A stretch of DNA of 64,000 bases, from NCBI RefSeq assembly GCF_029674545.1, contig NZ_CP121354.1, positions 1,178,001 to 1,242,000 on the forward strand. The letters are read 5' to 3'. The notes under the pieces are model-generated. The model was not told the origin of the DNA and searched no databases. It was given only the letters and a program-made list of their open reading frames with translations. The stretch comes from Mesorhizobium sp. WSM4904 (GTDB lineage Bacteria; Pseudomonadota; Alphaproteobacteria; Rhizobiales; Rhizobiaceae). Below, piece by piece: positions 9,649 to 18,496 of this stretch. A program made the position numbers and the translations under genes. Within the stretch, counting starts at the first letter, position 1, and each line of letters opens with the position of its first letter.

Positions 9649-10605
9649 ATGATTCGCCTCGATCCCGCGACCGCCAGCTCCTCTGCGCCGCCCTCCGTTC
9701 CCGCGTGGGCGATCACAAGCGCCGGCGCGCCGAGTGACGGCGACGCCGCCTTCCGGGCCGGCGCCGCCCTGGGTGCCCTCGACACGCTCGCCCGCGCGCA
9801 GGCAGCCTGGGCCGGCGCTTGGCGGCAGCGGCTGGCGGTTCGCTGCGCCGCCTCCAGCATGCGGCTCGCCGGCCGCGCCGAGGATGCGGCCGCCTTGCGC
9901 GATGCCTGGCATTTGCGTCCCCTACGTGCTGACCCCGGTCCCGCAGGCGCCGTCTTTGGCGCCTGGCGGCAGTTGGCCAGGCAGCCGCCCGCCGCTACGC
10001 CCGGCCGGCTCGGGAAGATACTCGACCAGCTTGGCCTCCATTGGGACGGCGCCGCGCTCGCCGACCTTTGCACGCAGATCGAAAAACTCGGGGTATCCCA
10101 GCGGTCGGCGCCATTCGACGCCGCGGCGATCGCCGCTGAGGTCGTCGCCATGCGTCCCGATGCCGAAGTCTTTGGCTGGTGGCTCGCCGACCTGGTACTG
10201 GCGCAACGCCTGGGCTGGCCGCAGCCCCTGCCGCTCCTAATGGCGCAGGGTTTTGGACCATCTTTCCGCACCGAGGCCGGCGGTGGCCGGCGCATCCGGC
10301 CCGGGGACAAGAATTTTGAGCGGGCGGTTTGCATCGCGCTCGTCGCGGCCGCCGCGGACGCTTGTCGGTTGGCCGCCGAGCTGTCGCGCCGGGCCGAAAA
10401 ACTCCTGGCGGTGGCGCCGAAACTGCGCGCCAAAGGCGCCGGCGACGTAATCTTTCTGCTGCTCAGTGAAGACGCCGTGTCCGGATCGCTGACGACGGAC
10501 AATCTGTCGCGCTTTGCATCGCGACGGCTGTTCGAACGGCTGCAGCAACTGGAGGTCGTGCGCGAGCTCTCCGGCCGCCCCACATTCCGGCTGTTCGGGC
10601 TGTAG
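9649..10605 (+). CDS. DUF1403 family protein
   Basis: The 318-residue product (start MIRLDPATASS at ATG 9649; the frame extends to a TTG at 9598) is an Ala/Arg-rich helical protein of the DUF1403 type. These are recalled from rhizobial symbiosis plasmids and islands next to a second scpB copy, and the same pair is seen here, with the stop of this gene two bases before the ATG of scpB. There is no catalytic motif, signal peptide or membrane span. The coupling to scpB suggests a role in chromosome or element maintenance, which is inference. A 448-codon open frame lies opposite, but it is an antisense shadow. Confidence 0.75.
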   Translation: MIRLDPATASSSAPPSVPAWAITSAGAPSDGDAAFRAGAALGALDTLARAQAAWAGAWRQRLAVRCAASSMRLAGRAEDAAALRDAWHLRPLRADPGPAGAVFGAWRQLARQPPAATPGRLGKILDQLGLHWDGAALADLCTQIEKLGVSQRSAPFDAAAIAAEVVAMRPDAEVFGWWLADLVLAQRLGWPQPLPLLMAQGFGPSFRTEAGGGRRIRPGDKNFERAVCIALVAAAADACRLAAELSRRAEKLLAVAPKLRAKGAGDVIFLLLSEDAVSGSLTTDNLSRFASRRLFERLQQLEVVRELSGRPTFRLFGL

Positions 10606-10607
10606 CG

Positions 10608-11270
10608 ATGAGCGAAGCGTCCGCCCGCCGCAAGCCAAACGATCAGCCGGCGCTGCTCGACACCGAACTGGAACATCTGCCGCCGGAGCTGCGCTGGTGC
10701 GAATGGATGGCCCGCGTCGAAGCGGTGATCTTTGCGGCAAATGAACCGGTGACACGTAGTGTCCTCGCGCGGGTGGTGGGAAAAAACTGCAATATCGAGC
10801 TGATCATCGACGACATTCGCGCCGAACTCGCCGGCCGCCCTTACGAGCTGGTCGCGGTCGCCGGCGGCTGGCAGCACCGGACCAAAAAGGTTTTTGGCGA
10901 CGCCATTCACGCAGCCTTCGGCACGGCAGCGGGCGAGGGAGCAAAAGAACTGTCGCAGGCGGAGGCGCTTGTCTTGATGTGCATTGCCTATTTCCAGCCG
11001 ATCACCCGTGGCGAGCTGTCGAGCTTTTTCGGCAAGGAGGTGTCACGTGACCTGATCGGCGTGCTGCGCGCTGAGCAGCTGGTCGCCTCGGGGCCGCGCA
11101 GCCCGCAGCCGGGCGCGCCCTACACCTATGTGACGACCAAAACTTTTCTGTCGCAGTTCGGGCTCGACACGCTGCGCCAGCTGCCGGATTTCGAGGCGCT
11201 CGAGGACGCCGGGCTGCTGTCGAAGGAGAAGCTGCTGGATCATCCCAGGGTTTGCAGATATCGACGATGA
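10608..11270 (+). CDS. scpB: ScpB-like SMC complex subunit (accessory paralogue) with frameshifted C-terminus
   Basis: ScpB binds ScpA and the SMC ATPase and acts in chromosome condensation. The protein shows the paired winged-helix layout, including RVEAVIFAANEPVTRSVLAR, ELVAVAGGWQHRT and LSQAEALVLMCIAYFQPITR. The frame ends at 11270 with an odd basic tail. Shifting frame at about 11241 restores an acidic ending (IPGFADIDDDGASAALDE) that stops at 11298, so a one-base insertion has probably altered the last residues. The core fold is intact and function may persist. It is translationally coupled to the DUF1403 gene and is likely a mobile-element paralogue, not the housekeeping scpB. Confidence 0.85.
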   Translation: MSEASARRKPNDQPALLDTELEHLPPELRWCEWMARVEAVIFAANEPVTRSVLARVVGKNCNIELIIDDIRAELAGRPYELVAVAGGWQHRTKKVFGDAIHAAFGTAAGEGAKELSQAEALVLMCIAYFQPITRGELSSFFGKEVSRDLIGVLRAEQLVASGPRSPQPGAPYTYVTTKTFLSQFGLDTLRQLPDFEALEDAGLLSKEKLLDHPRVCRYRR

Positions 11271-11298
11271 TGGCGCCAGCGCCGCGCTCGACGAATAG

Positions 11299-11827
11299 AT
11301 GATCCCATCACGGCGGGACACACGCGATCTCGCCGCTCGTCACATAGAAGATTGCGCCACGCACGCCGTCTGGTCTCGCCGGCTGGGTCCTTCGCGTGAC
11401 GGAAGGGAGGTGGCGGCACGCGTCCGCTTGTCGATGAAGGATAAGCGAACAGGCAATTGATCGAGCCTGGTCGCACATGTCGATCACCATTGAGAGCTCT
11501 CGAAGGGAGAAAGTTCAATTGAACCACGTCTACCTTGAGCTTCTCGCGACGATTGAGGCGTTAAGATCCAGCCCATCGGGGCGACCATTCAGACGCTGAT
11601 GGACAAGGTTCGCGACCTTTCACAGACGATCAAAGCCCTGAAAGACGATCTCCACCAGACAGCCGGCTATGGCCTGCTAAGAACCTAGCCAGCCGGCGAG
11701 TGCCCATCCCGGCCATTGTCAGCGAGGCGGCCATCCCAACAAGATCGCCTTGCCGCCACCGCCAATGGCGGATGCTGACAGCAGCGCCATAAGAACGCCA
11801 ACGTAGATGGGGAAGATCATCCTCGGG
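11299..11827. other. Intergenic stretch with a decayed short coding remnant
   Basis: About 530 bases. On the plus strand, 11521-11690 encodes in two frames what looks like one short protein: NHVYLELLATIEAL, then, after a one-base shift, QPIGATIQTLMDKVRDL and DDLHQTAGYGLL before a TAG at 11690. It resembles a broken small gene of unknown family. The remainder has no visible feature. Confidence 0.4.
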
Positions 11828-12181
11828 CTATTCGTCCTTCCAAATGACAGTCTTCCCCCGAAAATCCCAATGAAATTTGAGGTTGGCTTTCAGTACCTCG
11901 GTGGGGATCCTCGGCTCGATCGCTGTGTGGAGAGCGTTATACGTTTCTCGGCAGAAGCTCGGCGGCGGGACATTCAGCTTGTACCCCGACGGGTACCTAA
12001 AATCTTGCTGAGAATTCATCAGGTCAAGGTTGTTGGCAATCATCTTCACGTTCCCAATCGGCGGCATTCCTAGGGCCACTGCGGCTTCGTAAATGTCCTC
12101 GATCTTGTGACCGAAGCCGAGCCGGAGACCGCGTTTCGACACGCCCTTTGAAGCTAGATACGCTTTCAAGAGGAGTTCTAG

Positions 12182-13215
12182 GTGTGAGCTTTCGAGAGGT
12201 TGTCCATTCGGACCGGACCGAGGAGACTGGAGTTACCACGCTTCAGCATCCATCGGAGGGTCCGAATGAACATCCACAAGAATGCCCGTCTCACACCGCT
12301 GCGTCGAGAGGAGATGGCGTTATCGGTGATAGAAGGCGCTTTTTCCAAAGCCCATGCGGCGCGCGTCTATGGCGTGTCGGCCAAGATCGTGGCGCGCTGG
12401 GTCGAGCGCTATAAGACCAAAGGGCGGGCCGGCATGGTCGACCGCTCGTCGCGGCCCACCGTCATGCCGAGCCTGACCGAACAGTCCGTGGCCGAGCGCA
12501 TCGCAGCCTTGCGTCGCCAGCGGCTGACCGGCAAGCACATCGCCCATGAGGTCGGCGTCTCGCCCGCCACCGTCAGCCGGGTTCTCAAGCGTGCCGGGCT
12601 GTCGCGGCTCAGGGATATCGAGCCGGCCGAACCGGTCCGGCGCTACGAGCGGGAGCATCCCGGCGAGATGATCCATATCGACATCAAGAAGCTCGGCCGC
12701 TTCAGCCAAGTCGGCCATCGTATCACCGGCGATCCGCAAAAGGGCAAGTCGCGCGGCGCCGGCTGGGAGTTCGTCCATGTCTGCATCGACGACGCGTCCC
12801 GCATCGCCTTCTCGCAAATCCTGCCCGACGAGAAAAAGGAGTGCGCCATCGCCTTCCTCAAGGCCGCGGTCGCCTATTACGCCAGCCTCGGCGTCACGAT
12901 AGCCCGCGTCATGACCGACAACGGCTCCTGCTACAGATCAAAGGCCTTCGCCAAGGCCTGCCGCGATCTCGGCCTCAAGCACGTCACGACAAGACCCTAT
13001 ACGCCCAAGACCAATGGCAAGGCCGAGCGCTTCATCCAGACAGCACTGCGCGAATGGGCCTACGCCATTGCCTATCCGACATCCGATCATCGTGCCGCCG
13101 AACTGCCTGTCTGGCTGCACAGATACAATTGGCATCGTCCACATGGCAGCCTAAAGTCAAAAACGCCTATCAGTCGCCTCGCCCTGATCGAGGACAACCT
13201 GTTGAAGCTCCACAT
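12182..13215 (+). mobile_element. IS481-like insertion sequence, complete, with CTAG target duplication
   Basis: The 1034-bp element is flanked by CTAG at 12178-12181 and 13216-13219. Its ends are imperfect inverted repeats: the left end starts GTGTGAGCTTTCGAGAGG, and the right end, reversed, ATGTGGAGCTTCAACAGG; both continue TTGTCC. One intact transposase gene fills it. It disrupts a HEPN-like gene of the opposite orientation. The intact ends and transposase suggest that it is still able to move. Confidence 0.9.
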
Positions 13216-13219
13216 CTAG
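12266..13219 (+). CDS. IS481-family transposase
   Basis: The 317-residue protein starts MNIHKNARLTPLRREEMALS. It has an N-terminal helix-turn-helix region with a second DNA-binding segment (KHIAHEVGVSPATVSRVLKR), then an rve/DDE integrase core with catalytic Asp in MIHIDIKKLG, Asp in ARVMTDNGSCYRS and Glu in KTNGKAERFIQ, and the usual WLHRYNWHRPHGSL close to the end. ATG 12266 is preceded by GGAGGG. The TAG stop at 13217-13219 lies in the duplicated target CTAG, so the element borrows its stop codon from the target site. Confidence 0.95.
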   Translation: MNIHKNARLTPLRREEMALSVIEGAFSKAHAARVYGVSAKIVARWVERYKTKGRAGMVDRSSRPTVMPSLTEQSVAERIAALRRQRLTGKHIAHEVGVSPATVSRVLKRAGLSRLRDIEPAEPVRRYEREHPGEMIHIDIKKLGRFSQVGHRITGDPQKGKSRGAGWEFVHVCIDDASRIAFSQILPDEKKECAIAFLKAAVAYYASLGVTIARVMTDNGSCYRSKAFAKACRDLGLKHVTTRPYTPKTNGKAERFIQTALREWAYAIAYPTSDHRAAELPVWLHRYNWHRPHGSLKSKTPISRLALIEDNLLKLHI

Positions 13220-13422
13220 GGCATGCGAAAATAGAAAATAACGGGCAAAAAGATGCGCCTTTTCCGACTCCGAGCCTAGATGGTTGAAAGCCTCGAAGTA
13301 CTCCTTCGTCCGCTCGAGGAGATCTCCCGCATAAAGCGCCAACGGCTGTGACACGGTGACCCTCGGGCGCGCCTTGACCTTCGGCGTCTCAGGTCCACTC
13401 TTGGCCATCTCAGATTATCGGC

Positions 13423-13707
13423 TTAATTCCGGTGCCGGTATGCGACAAAGCCGAACAGAGTAGCCGCTGCGACGTTGAAGATTGCCCACAGCTCGCGCGG
13501 CAAATGAACCGGCATGAACGGGTTGAAGATCGCTGCCGCTCCAAACAGCGCCCAAGCCAGGGTGCGATTTTCAGGGCCTGATCGCCACACCATGGCTCCG
13601 CAGTAGATCCCGGCGAAAAAGACCACCACGCGGAGGAATTGGTAATAGCCGTACGGCCATGGCGCTACCGCCAGCAGCGAGGCAATAGCTACACAGATGC
13701 AGACCAA
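13423..13707 (-). CDS. Small multi-pass membrane protein (DUF6804-like)
   Basis: The 94-residue product has three or four hydrophobic segments: VCICVAIASLLAVAPWPYGY, FLRVVVFFAGIYCGAMVW, LAWALFGAAAIFNPF and LWAIFNVAAATLFGFVAY. The layout, including Pro-Trp-Pro-Tyr after the first helix and ENRTLAWALFGAAAIFNPF, recalls the DUF6804 family of unknown function. It is one of several small envelope-protein genes in tandem here. The family name is from memory and should be treated as tentative. Confidence 0.65.
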   Translation of the reverse strand: MVCICVAIASLLAVAPWPYGYYQFLRVVVFFAGIYCGAMVWRSGPENRTLAWALFGAAAIFNPFMPVHLPRELWAIFNVAAATLFGFVAYRHRN

Positions 13708-13759
13708 CCGGACCGTTCCGGCCGGCGTCGAAAAGCATTATTTTCAGCAAACTTGATCC

Positions 13760-13999
13760 TCAAACGCCCAGCACGGTTGTTAGTGGAGTTTCGGCGCCCG
13801 CCATATATTTGAAAAGCCAGATTGCCCAAGTGATCGGCCAAATGAACGCCAACATCGCATCCAGGCTCAAGTTAATCAGGATTTTTACGACCACTGATGC
13901 ATGGCCCTGCCATGTGTCGACGACATTCATCACGTAGGTGATCGGCCCGCCCAGCATGAAGAGGAGGCCCAGCGGAGCTGACATGATGTTCTTCAGCAT
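13760..13999 (-). CDS. Small membrane protein of unknown function
   Basis: From ATG 13999 the product is 79 residues (MLKNIMSAPLGLLFMLGGPI), with two hydrophobic stretches around GLLFMLGGPITYVMNVV and LINLSLDAMLAFIWPITWAI. The open frame extends to 14101, but the extra part overlaps the next gene and lacks character. No family recognised. Confidence 0.5.
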   Translation of the reverse strand: MLKNIMSAPLGLLFMLGGPITYVMNVVDTWQGHASVVVKILINLSLDAMLAFIWPITWAIWLFKYMAGAETPLTTVLGV

Positions 14000-14027
14000 G
14001 TTTGTGTCCCTCAGAAAGGCGTGACCT

Positions 14028-14162
14028 TCAGTGACAGTGATACGCGCCGGTCTTATGGTTGGTATGGCAACCGTTGGCATCAGTGCCGCCACTGTGTGCA
14101 AACGCGCCGGTCGCGCAAGCGATTATTGCAGCGGCCATAGCCGCGAGAAATGTTGTTTTCAT
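14028..14162 (-). CDS. Short secreted YHYH-type Cys/His peptide
   Basis: Only 44 residues: a signal peptide (MKTTFLAAMAAAIIACATGAFA) and a mature HSGGTDANGCHTNHKTGAYHCH. The pattern DxxGCHTNxKTGxYHCH is the core of the YHYH/excalibur-like short motif found in many exported proteins, probably metal-binding through its Cys and His residues. It is too short for most gene callers, but both the signal peptide and the motif argue that it is real. Confidence 0.7.
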   Translation of the reverse strand: MKTTFLAAMAAAIIACATGAFAHSGGTDANGCHTNHKTGAYHCH

Positions 14163-14291
14163 TTTATTGCCCTCCCAAAGTATTTCAGACAGAGCACTAT
14201 TGCCGGTCGGGCACAAGCTGCTCGTGGCACTGTGAACACAAATAGGATAGATGCTCCTCTGTGCAGGCCAAGATCGGGCGAGGAGAATACT

Positions 14292-14732
14292 TTGGATGGA
14301 TTGCGATTGATGCACGTCCCGTTGGCGATCCTGCTGACATGGCCAAGGGTGGCGACGGCAAATGAATGCCTCTCGAAGTACACCAAGACCGACGTCTGCG
14401 CCTACGCAAAAAAAATGCAAACCGAAATGGCTCCAGCATTGCCCATGCTGATCAGTTCGAACATCTCCGTTCGGAGCATCATCGCAATCGGGCCAAGGAT
14501 CGTTTTCAACGCCACCTGGGCTCAGACCGATGCGGAAGTAGACGCCAAATTGTTGGCTGCTGGCGTCTCGCGGCCGGTCTATGTCCAGAAGATCGATGAA
14601 ATGACCAAAAACTATGTCTGTCGTGCGGAGGAACTATCTGCCTTCGTTCGCCTGGGCGGTGAGATCCAGTACACGTATACGACTGTGGATAATTTCCCAG
14701 TCGCGAACCCGCTCGTAGCACTCTGTCCTTAG
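14292..14732 (+). CDS. Secreted protein of unknown function
   Basis: The product of about 146 residues has a signal peptide (LMHVPLAILLTWPRVATA) and a mature part beginning NECLSKYTKTDVCAYAKKMQ, with Cys residues at both ends (final VALCP) suggesting disulfides. TTG 14292 is preferred because AGGAGA at 14281-14286 is spaced five bases upstream; ATG 14310 is the alternative. I do not recognise the family. It is divergent from the small YHYH-type gene. Confidence 0.6.
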   Translation: MDGLRLMHVPLAILLTWPRVATANECLSKYTKTDVCAYAKKMQTEMAPALPMLISSNISVRSIIAIGPRIVFNATWAQTDAEVDAKLLAAGVSRPVYVQKIDEMTKNYVCRAEELSAFVRLGGEIQYTYTTVDNFPVANPLVALCP

Positions 14733-14929
14733 AGCATCGCAGCACGGCTCATGACATGACTAGTCGCGGCCGATCAACCAGTTGATCAGCAGCCATGATC
14801 ATTTGTTGGAACTCAATTGAGCCTGATCCGCACTAGCAAGTGGATAGAAGTGAATGTGCGGTTGCCCTTTAGCTCTACTATGCATAGAAACCACTCTGCC
14901 GGGGGGCGTAAAGTTGGGGTTGTGAGTGC

Positions 14930-16369
14930 GTGGGCTCTAAATTCGAAAAACTAAATAAGTTGCGTGACTCACTGCGAGAATCCAACCACGATTTTCGGGC
15001 GAGCACTCAGCTATTCAACAGCCTGGACCCTGCCAAGATCGACGGCGACCTGGATGTCATTAACCGCGGAAAGCAGCGCGGCGAGGTGAACCAACCCCCG
15101 AAAACGGCAAAGAATCTCGACGATGTCGAACATGCCATCGTGGAACGCGTTGAGGATGAGAAGAAGGCTGCGCATCACACTCTTGAGGACAACCTGCAAC
15201 TCCTTGGAGGTCGTCTTGCCGGCCTCGATTTCGAGGAACAATTCGGTCTAATCCGTCAGACGAATGCCGCTAGCGTTTCGGACTTCAAAGCCTCGGTCGC
15301 CGTGGGCCTCGATGAACTTCACGGCCTGAGAAGGGCCCTGAACGACGCCGAAAAAGAGCATGCATGGTTTAAGGAGAAGCACGGTCTCGTTCGTGCCGCG
15401 CGTGTGCAGCACGGTGCCGCTCACATTTTCCGGCTATCGCTTCTGCTATTTCTGTTTCTGGTCGAGACAGCGATGAACGGCAACTTCCTGGCCAAGGGCA
15501 ATGAGCAGGGATTTTTTGGTGGCATCCTTGAGGCTGCGGCATTCTCTTTCATCAACATCGGGGCGGCTTTGCTCCTGGCGGTTTTCTGCGCTCGTCTCGT
15601 CACCCATCGGTCGTTTTTCGTAAAATTCGTTGGGATCATTTCAATCCTTTTCTATATCGGCTTGGCGATTTCGATAAACTTGGCGCTAGCGCACTACCGT
15701 GAGGTCAGCGGCTCGCTCGCTGACGGCGCCGGCGCTGAGGTCATCCGTAATATGCTCGCCAATCCAGCGGGTCTCACGGACATCAAGTCCTGGTTGCTGT
15801 TTGCGATCGGCCTGATGTTTTCGCTTTTCGCTTTTATCGACGGCTGGTTCGTGCTCGACCCTTACCCAGGCTACACTGGCGTTGAAAATCGGCTCGTTCG
15901 ACGGCGCGATGACTACATCGATCGAAAGAAGGAACTGATCGAAGAGCTGCAGGATGTCCGCGACGACCACAACGAAAAAGTGGAGGAAATCGTCAAGCAG
16001 CTTGGTAGTCGCCGGCGCGAGCACCGCGCGATTGTCGATCATCGATCGAGGCTTCTGGCTCTTTTTGCGCAGCATCAAGACCAATTGGAGCGAGCCTGCA
16101 ATCAGCTTTTGTCGATGTATCGGGAAGCCAACATCCAGGCGAGGACCGAGCCGGCGCCCAAGCATTTCGGAACGCCCTACAAACTTGATCGCATCAAGCC
16201 ATACGTCACCGGCGAGCGGGAGTGGAATGAGGGAGATGTTGGCGCATCAATTCGCCAGGCGCAGGAGGAACTCAACGAGCAGGTTCGTCTGATTGGTCAG
16301 GAATGCGAACGGGGAATTGAGCAGTACCGAGATCTTGATAAGCTTCACCCGGACAGCGTGAATGTCTAG
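14930..16369 (+). CDS. Four-helix membrane protein with flanking coiled coils, first gene of a stator-like operon
   Basis: The 479-residue product starts at GTG 14930 (GSKFEKLNKLRDSLRESN). Residues 1-150 are charged and helical. Four membrane helices follow: about 166-185 (LSLLLFLFLVETAMNG), 197-222, 228-255 (FVGIISILFYIGLAISINLA) and 287-309 (LLFAIGLMFSLFAFIDGWF). A second coiled-coil region spans 325-420. No enzymatic motif is visible. The stop overlaps the start of the next gene by eight bases, so the genes are translationally coupled. By position and topology it may be a membrane scaffold for the stator-like pair downstream; this is inference. Confidence 0.75.
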   Translation: MGSKFEKLNKLRDSLRESNHDFRASTQLFNSLDPAKIDGDLDVINRGKQRGEVNQPPKTAKNLDDVEHAIVERVEDEKKAAHHTLEDNLQLLGGRLAGLDFEEQFGLIRQTNAASVSDFKASVAVGLDELHGLRRALNDAEKEHAWFKEKHGLVRAARVQHGAAHIFRLSLLLFLFLVETAMNGNFLAKGNEQGFFGGILEAAAFSFINIGAALLLAVFCARLVTHRSFFVKFVGIISILFYIGLAISINLALAHYREVSGSLADGAGAEVIRNMLANPAGLTDIKSWLLFAIGLMFSLFAFIDGWFVLDPYPGYTGVENRLVRRRDDYIDRKKELIEELQDVRDDHNEKVEEIVKQLGSRRREHRAIVDHRSRLLALFAQHQDQLERACNQLLSMYREANIQARTEPAPKHFGTPYKLDRIKPYVTGEREWNEGDVGASIRQAQEELNEQVRLIGQECERGIEQYRDLDKLHPDSVNV

Positions 16370-17180
16370 GCGAACCCGCAGACGCAAGAAAGGCAATGCG
16401 GGTACCATTGCCGCGGCCATTGCCCTTGGTGTGCTATCCGTTGCGATGTTGGCCGGCTTCGGCTGGATGTGGACCAGGTCTGGCAATGGCCATATCGACG
16501 CCAACACGAATTGCCCATTGGACGGACCCTCCAGCCTGACCGCCGTCCTCATCGACGCCACTGATCCAATTTCGGCAACGACGATGGCTGATCTCAAGAA
16601 CGAGTTCCGAAAGACCATTGGGCAGGTCGAGCCGGGTGGGTATGTGAGGATTTATACCCTGAGCTCGGCGCCTGGTGAGCTGACGGTGATGTTCGATGGA
16701 TGCAATCCCGGTGATGGGTCGACCGTCGATAGTTGGACCAACAATCCTGCGCGGCGTCAAAAGAAGTGGGAAAACGCCTTCGGCGATCCTTTGAACAAAC
16801 TTCCCGATGAAATCCCGAATGCGGCTTCCGCGAGCCAATCTCCGATCATGGCTGGAATTCAGAAAATCAAGCTGTCGCTCTTCGATAGCAGCTTGGCCAA
16901 ACAGGGCAGTCCCAAGCGATTGGTGGTCGCCTCTGACATGATCGAGCATACGACGATTTACTCGCAGTACCGATCGGGACTGGATTACCAAAAATACCTC
17001 AACAGCGCCGCCGACCGCACATATGGGACGTCGCTGGATGGGGTGGGCATCACAATTCTTTATATCGATCGGGCAAAGAAGCCATTTCAGACCCTGGATC
17101 ACGCGGAGTTCTGGACACATTGGGTCCAGAACCATCACGGCGAGTTCGAAAAGCTGGTTGGCTTGGATGGGTTAAACTGA
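16362..17180 (+). CDS. Membrane-anchored periplasmic protein with von Willebrand A-like fold
   Basis: The 272-residue protein has an Arg/Lys-rich start (MSRRTRRRKKGNAG) and one membrane helix at about 14-36, so the bulk should be periplasmic. The beta-strand and acidic loop SLTAVLIDATDPIS (about 56-70) and the later RLVVASDMIEHT resemble strands 1 and 4 of a VWA/Rossmann-type domain, with Asp residues where a metal site could be. ATGA-type coupling joins it to the following stator-like gene. The fold assignment is from the strand pattern only. Confidence 0.65.
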   Translation: MSRRTRRRKKGNAGTIAAAIALGVLSVAMLAGFGWMWTRSGNGHIDANTNCPLDGPSSLTAVLIDATDPISATTMADLKNEFRKTIGQVEPGGYVRIYTLSSAPGELTVMFDGCNPGDGSTVDSWTNNPARRQKKWENAFGDPLNKLPDEIPNAASASQSPIMAGIQKIKLSLFDSSLAKQGSPKRLVVASDMIEHTTIYSQYRSGLDYQKYLNSAADRTYGTSLDGVGITILYIDRAKKPFQTLDHAEFWTHWVQNHHGEFEKLVGLDGLN

Positions 17181-18496
17181 TGGCGAGAGCGCACGACAAA
17201 CCTTTGCTGGATCATCCACGTCTGCCGGTCGTGGTTTTCGCGGCATTGACACTCGGCGGGTGTGTATTCATCGCCATTGCAAAACTCTCAGGCGTAAATC
17301 CGATCGTCGCGGCGGTAGCACCGGCCTGCCTGATGTTTTTCTATCTCGGGGTTTCGATCTTTGCTGGAAAGCTACAACTGCACGACGAGCAGACCGGCGA
17401 TAACCTCTACTATATGGGCTTCCTGTTCACCCTGACGAGCCTTGGGGTCTCGCTGTTTCAGTTTGGAACGGAAGGCTCAACCGACACGATCGTCCAAAAT
17501 TTTGGCATCGCGATCACGTCGACGATCACCGGTATTGCTCTGAGGGTTTTCTACAATCAGATGCGGCGCGATCCCGCGGACATTGAGCGAACGGCGAGGC
17601 ACGAACTTGCCGACATGACACGGCGTGTAAGAGCCGAGATGGAAAGCGTAACCAGGGAGTTCGCCGACTTTCGTCGTGTCAGCCATCAAATGCTCGAAGA
17701 GGGCTTTGCAGAGATTGCCGAGCAAGCGGCACGCAATGGGGAGCACATTCGATCTGCCCTGGACAATATTGCCATGGAATCGATCAAGCCTGTCCAAGAG
17801 GCGTCTGCCAAGCTCAGTGACGCGTTGCAGCACAATTTCGGGCAAGTCGAAACCCAGTTTGCTTCGATAGCGAACCGCGTTGGAGCTGCAGCGGATTTGC
17901 TGGATAAAGCCAACAGCTCGATGTCCAACTCTGTTGGAAAGCTCGGTAATCAAGCCGACAATATGGCTGCCAAGCTGGAAAAGGTGGTTGTTCCTGATGA
18001 GGTGCTGAAGAACGATCTGGCGCCGATGGTCAAGCTCCTGGGTAATGCTGTCGCACAATATGCGATAAAAACCGAAACAGCCTCGCAAGAGCAGCAAACG
18101 CGGATGACCGGTCTTGCCGACGCAGTGATCAAGGTGGCGACTGGAGTGGAGAGAGCGGCAGCGGCCGCAGAAAAGACCGCAGAAACTGTCCAAGCGCAGC
18201 AGCGTTTGACTGAGGAGTTCATGGCTGTGATGCAGAAACACAGCAATGAAACACGCGGCCTCGTCGCAACCCTTACACAACATAGCCTCCCGGCCGTGCG
18301 CACTCCCCAGCCTCTGAGCAATGCGATAGCGAACGATGTCGAGCGAGTGGCGGCACCTTCCACTGTTGCCTCCCCTGTGGAGACGCCAATCAAGGTTTCG
18401 GATGACACGGAGGGCGACACCTTCCGATCGTTAAGCAGTCCGGCGGAGGTGGAGAAGGGTGAACCGCCAAAGAGAGCAAGTTGGTGGGGCAGGTGA
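17180..18496 (+). CDS. MotA/TolQ/ZorA-like proton-channel protein with long coiled-coil tail
   Basis: The 438-residue product has membrane helices near 13-35, 38-61, 75-95 and 103-127, the last two separated by a loop as in MotA/ExbB/TolQ stators. A cytoplasmic helical tail of nearly 300 residues follows, rich in heptads (ERTARHELADMTRRVRAEME, later ATGVERAAAAAEKTAE). ZorA of the Zorya anti-phage system has the same plan, a stator plus a long intracellular tail, though I see no close motif match. Start ATG 17180 overlaps the previous stop by one base, and its own stop overlaps the next start. Predicted to pair with the following OmpA/MotB-like protein. Confidence 0.7.
   Translation: MARAHDKPLLDHPRLPVVVFAALTLGGCVFIAIAKLSGVNPIVAAVAPACLMFFYLGVSIFAGKLQLHDEQTGDNLYYMGFLFTLTSLGVSLFQFGTEGSTDTIVQNFGIAITSTITGIALRVFYNQMRRDPADIERTARHELADMTRRVRAEMESVTREFADFRRVSHQMLEEGFAEIAEQAARNGEHIRSALDNIAMESIKPVQEASAKLSDALQHNFGQVETQFASIANRVGAAADLLDKANSSMSNSVGKLGNQADNMAAKLEKVVVPDEVLKNDLAPMVKLLGNAVAQYAIKTETASQEQQTRMTGLADAVIKVATGVERAAAAAEKTAETVQAQQRLTEEFMAVMQKHSNETRGLVATLTQHSLPAVRTPQPLSNAIANDVERVAAPSTVASPVETPIKVSDDTEGDTFRSLSSPAEVEKGEPPKRASWWGR

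Larger units (their letters stand above)
11828..13408 (-). pseudogene. HEPN-like gene split by an insertion sequence
   Basis: Two minus-strand fragments belong to one gene of about 180 codons. The 5' part runs from ATG 13408 (MAKSGPETPKVKARPRVTV) to ARYFLFSHAL at 13217, and the 3' part resumes at 12181 with ELLLKAYLASKGVSKRG and ends at 11828 (GKTVIWKDE). Removing the IS and one CTAG duplication joins them in frame as SHALELLLKAYL, which resembles the helical core of HEPN-type proteins (often RNases or toxins, sometimes without the catalytic motif). I cannot see a clear Rx4-6H active site. The gene is inactivated by a recent-looking insertion, since both halves are otherwise undamaged. The family call is inference; the split is direct. 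Confidence 0.8.

Noticed and set aside
9564..10910. 448-codon open frame on the minus strand
   Set aside because: Antisense to DUF1403 and scpB; Arg/Ser-rich low-complexity translation.
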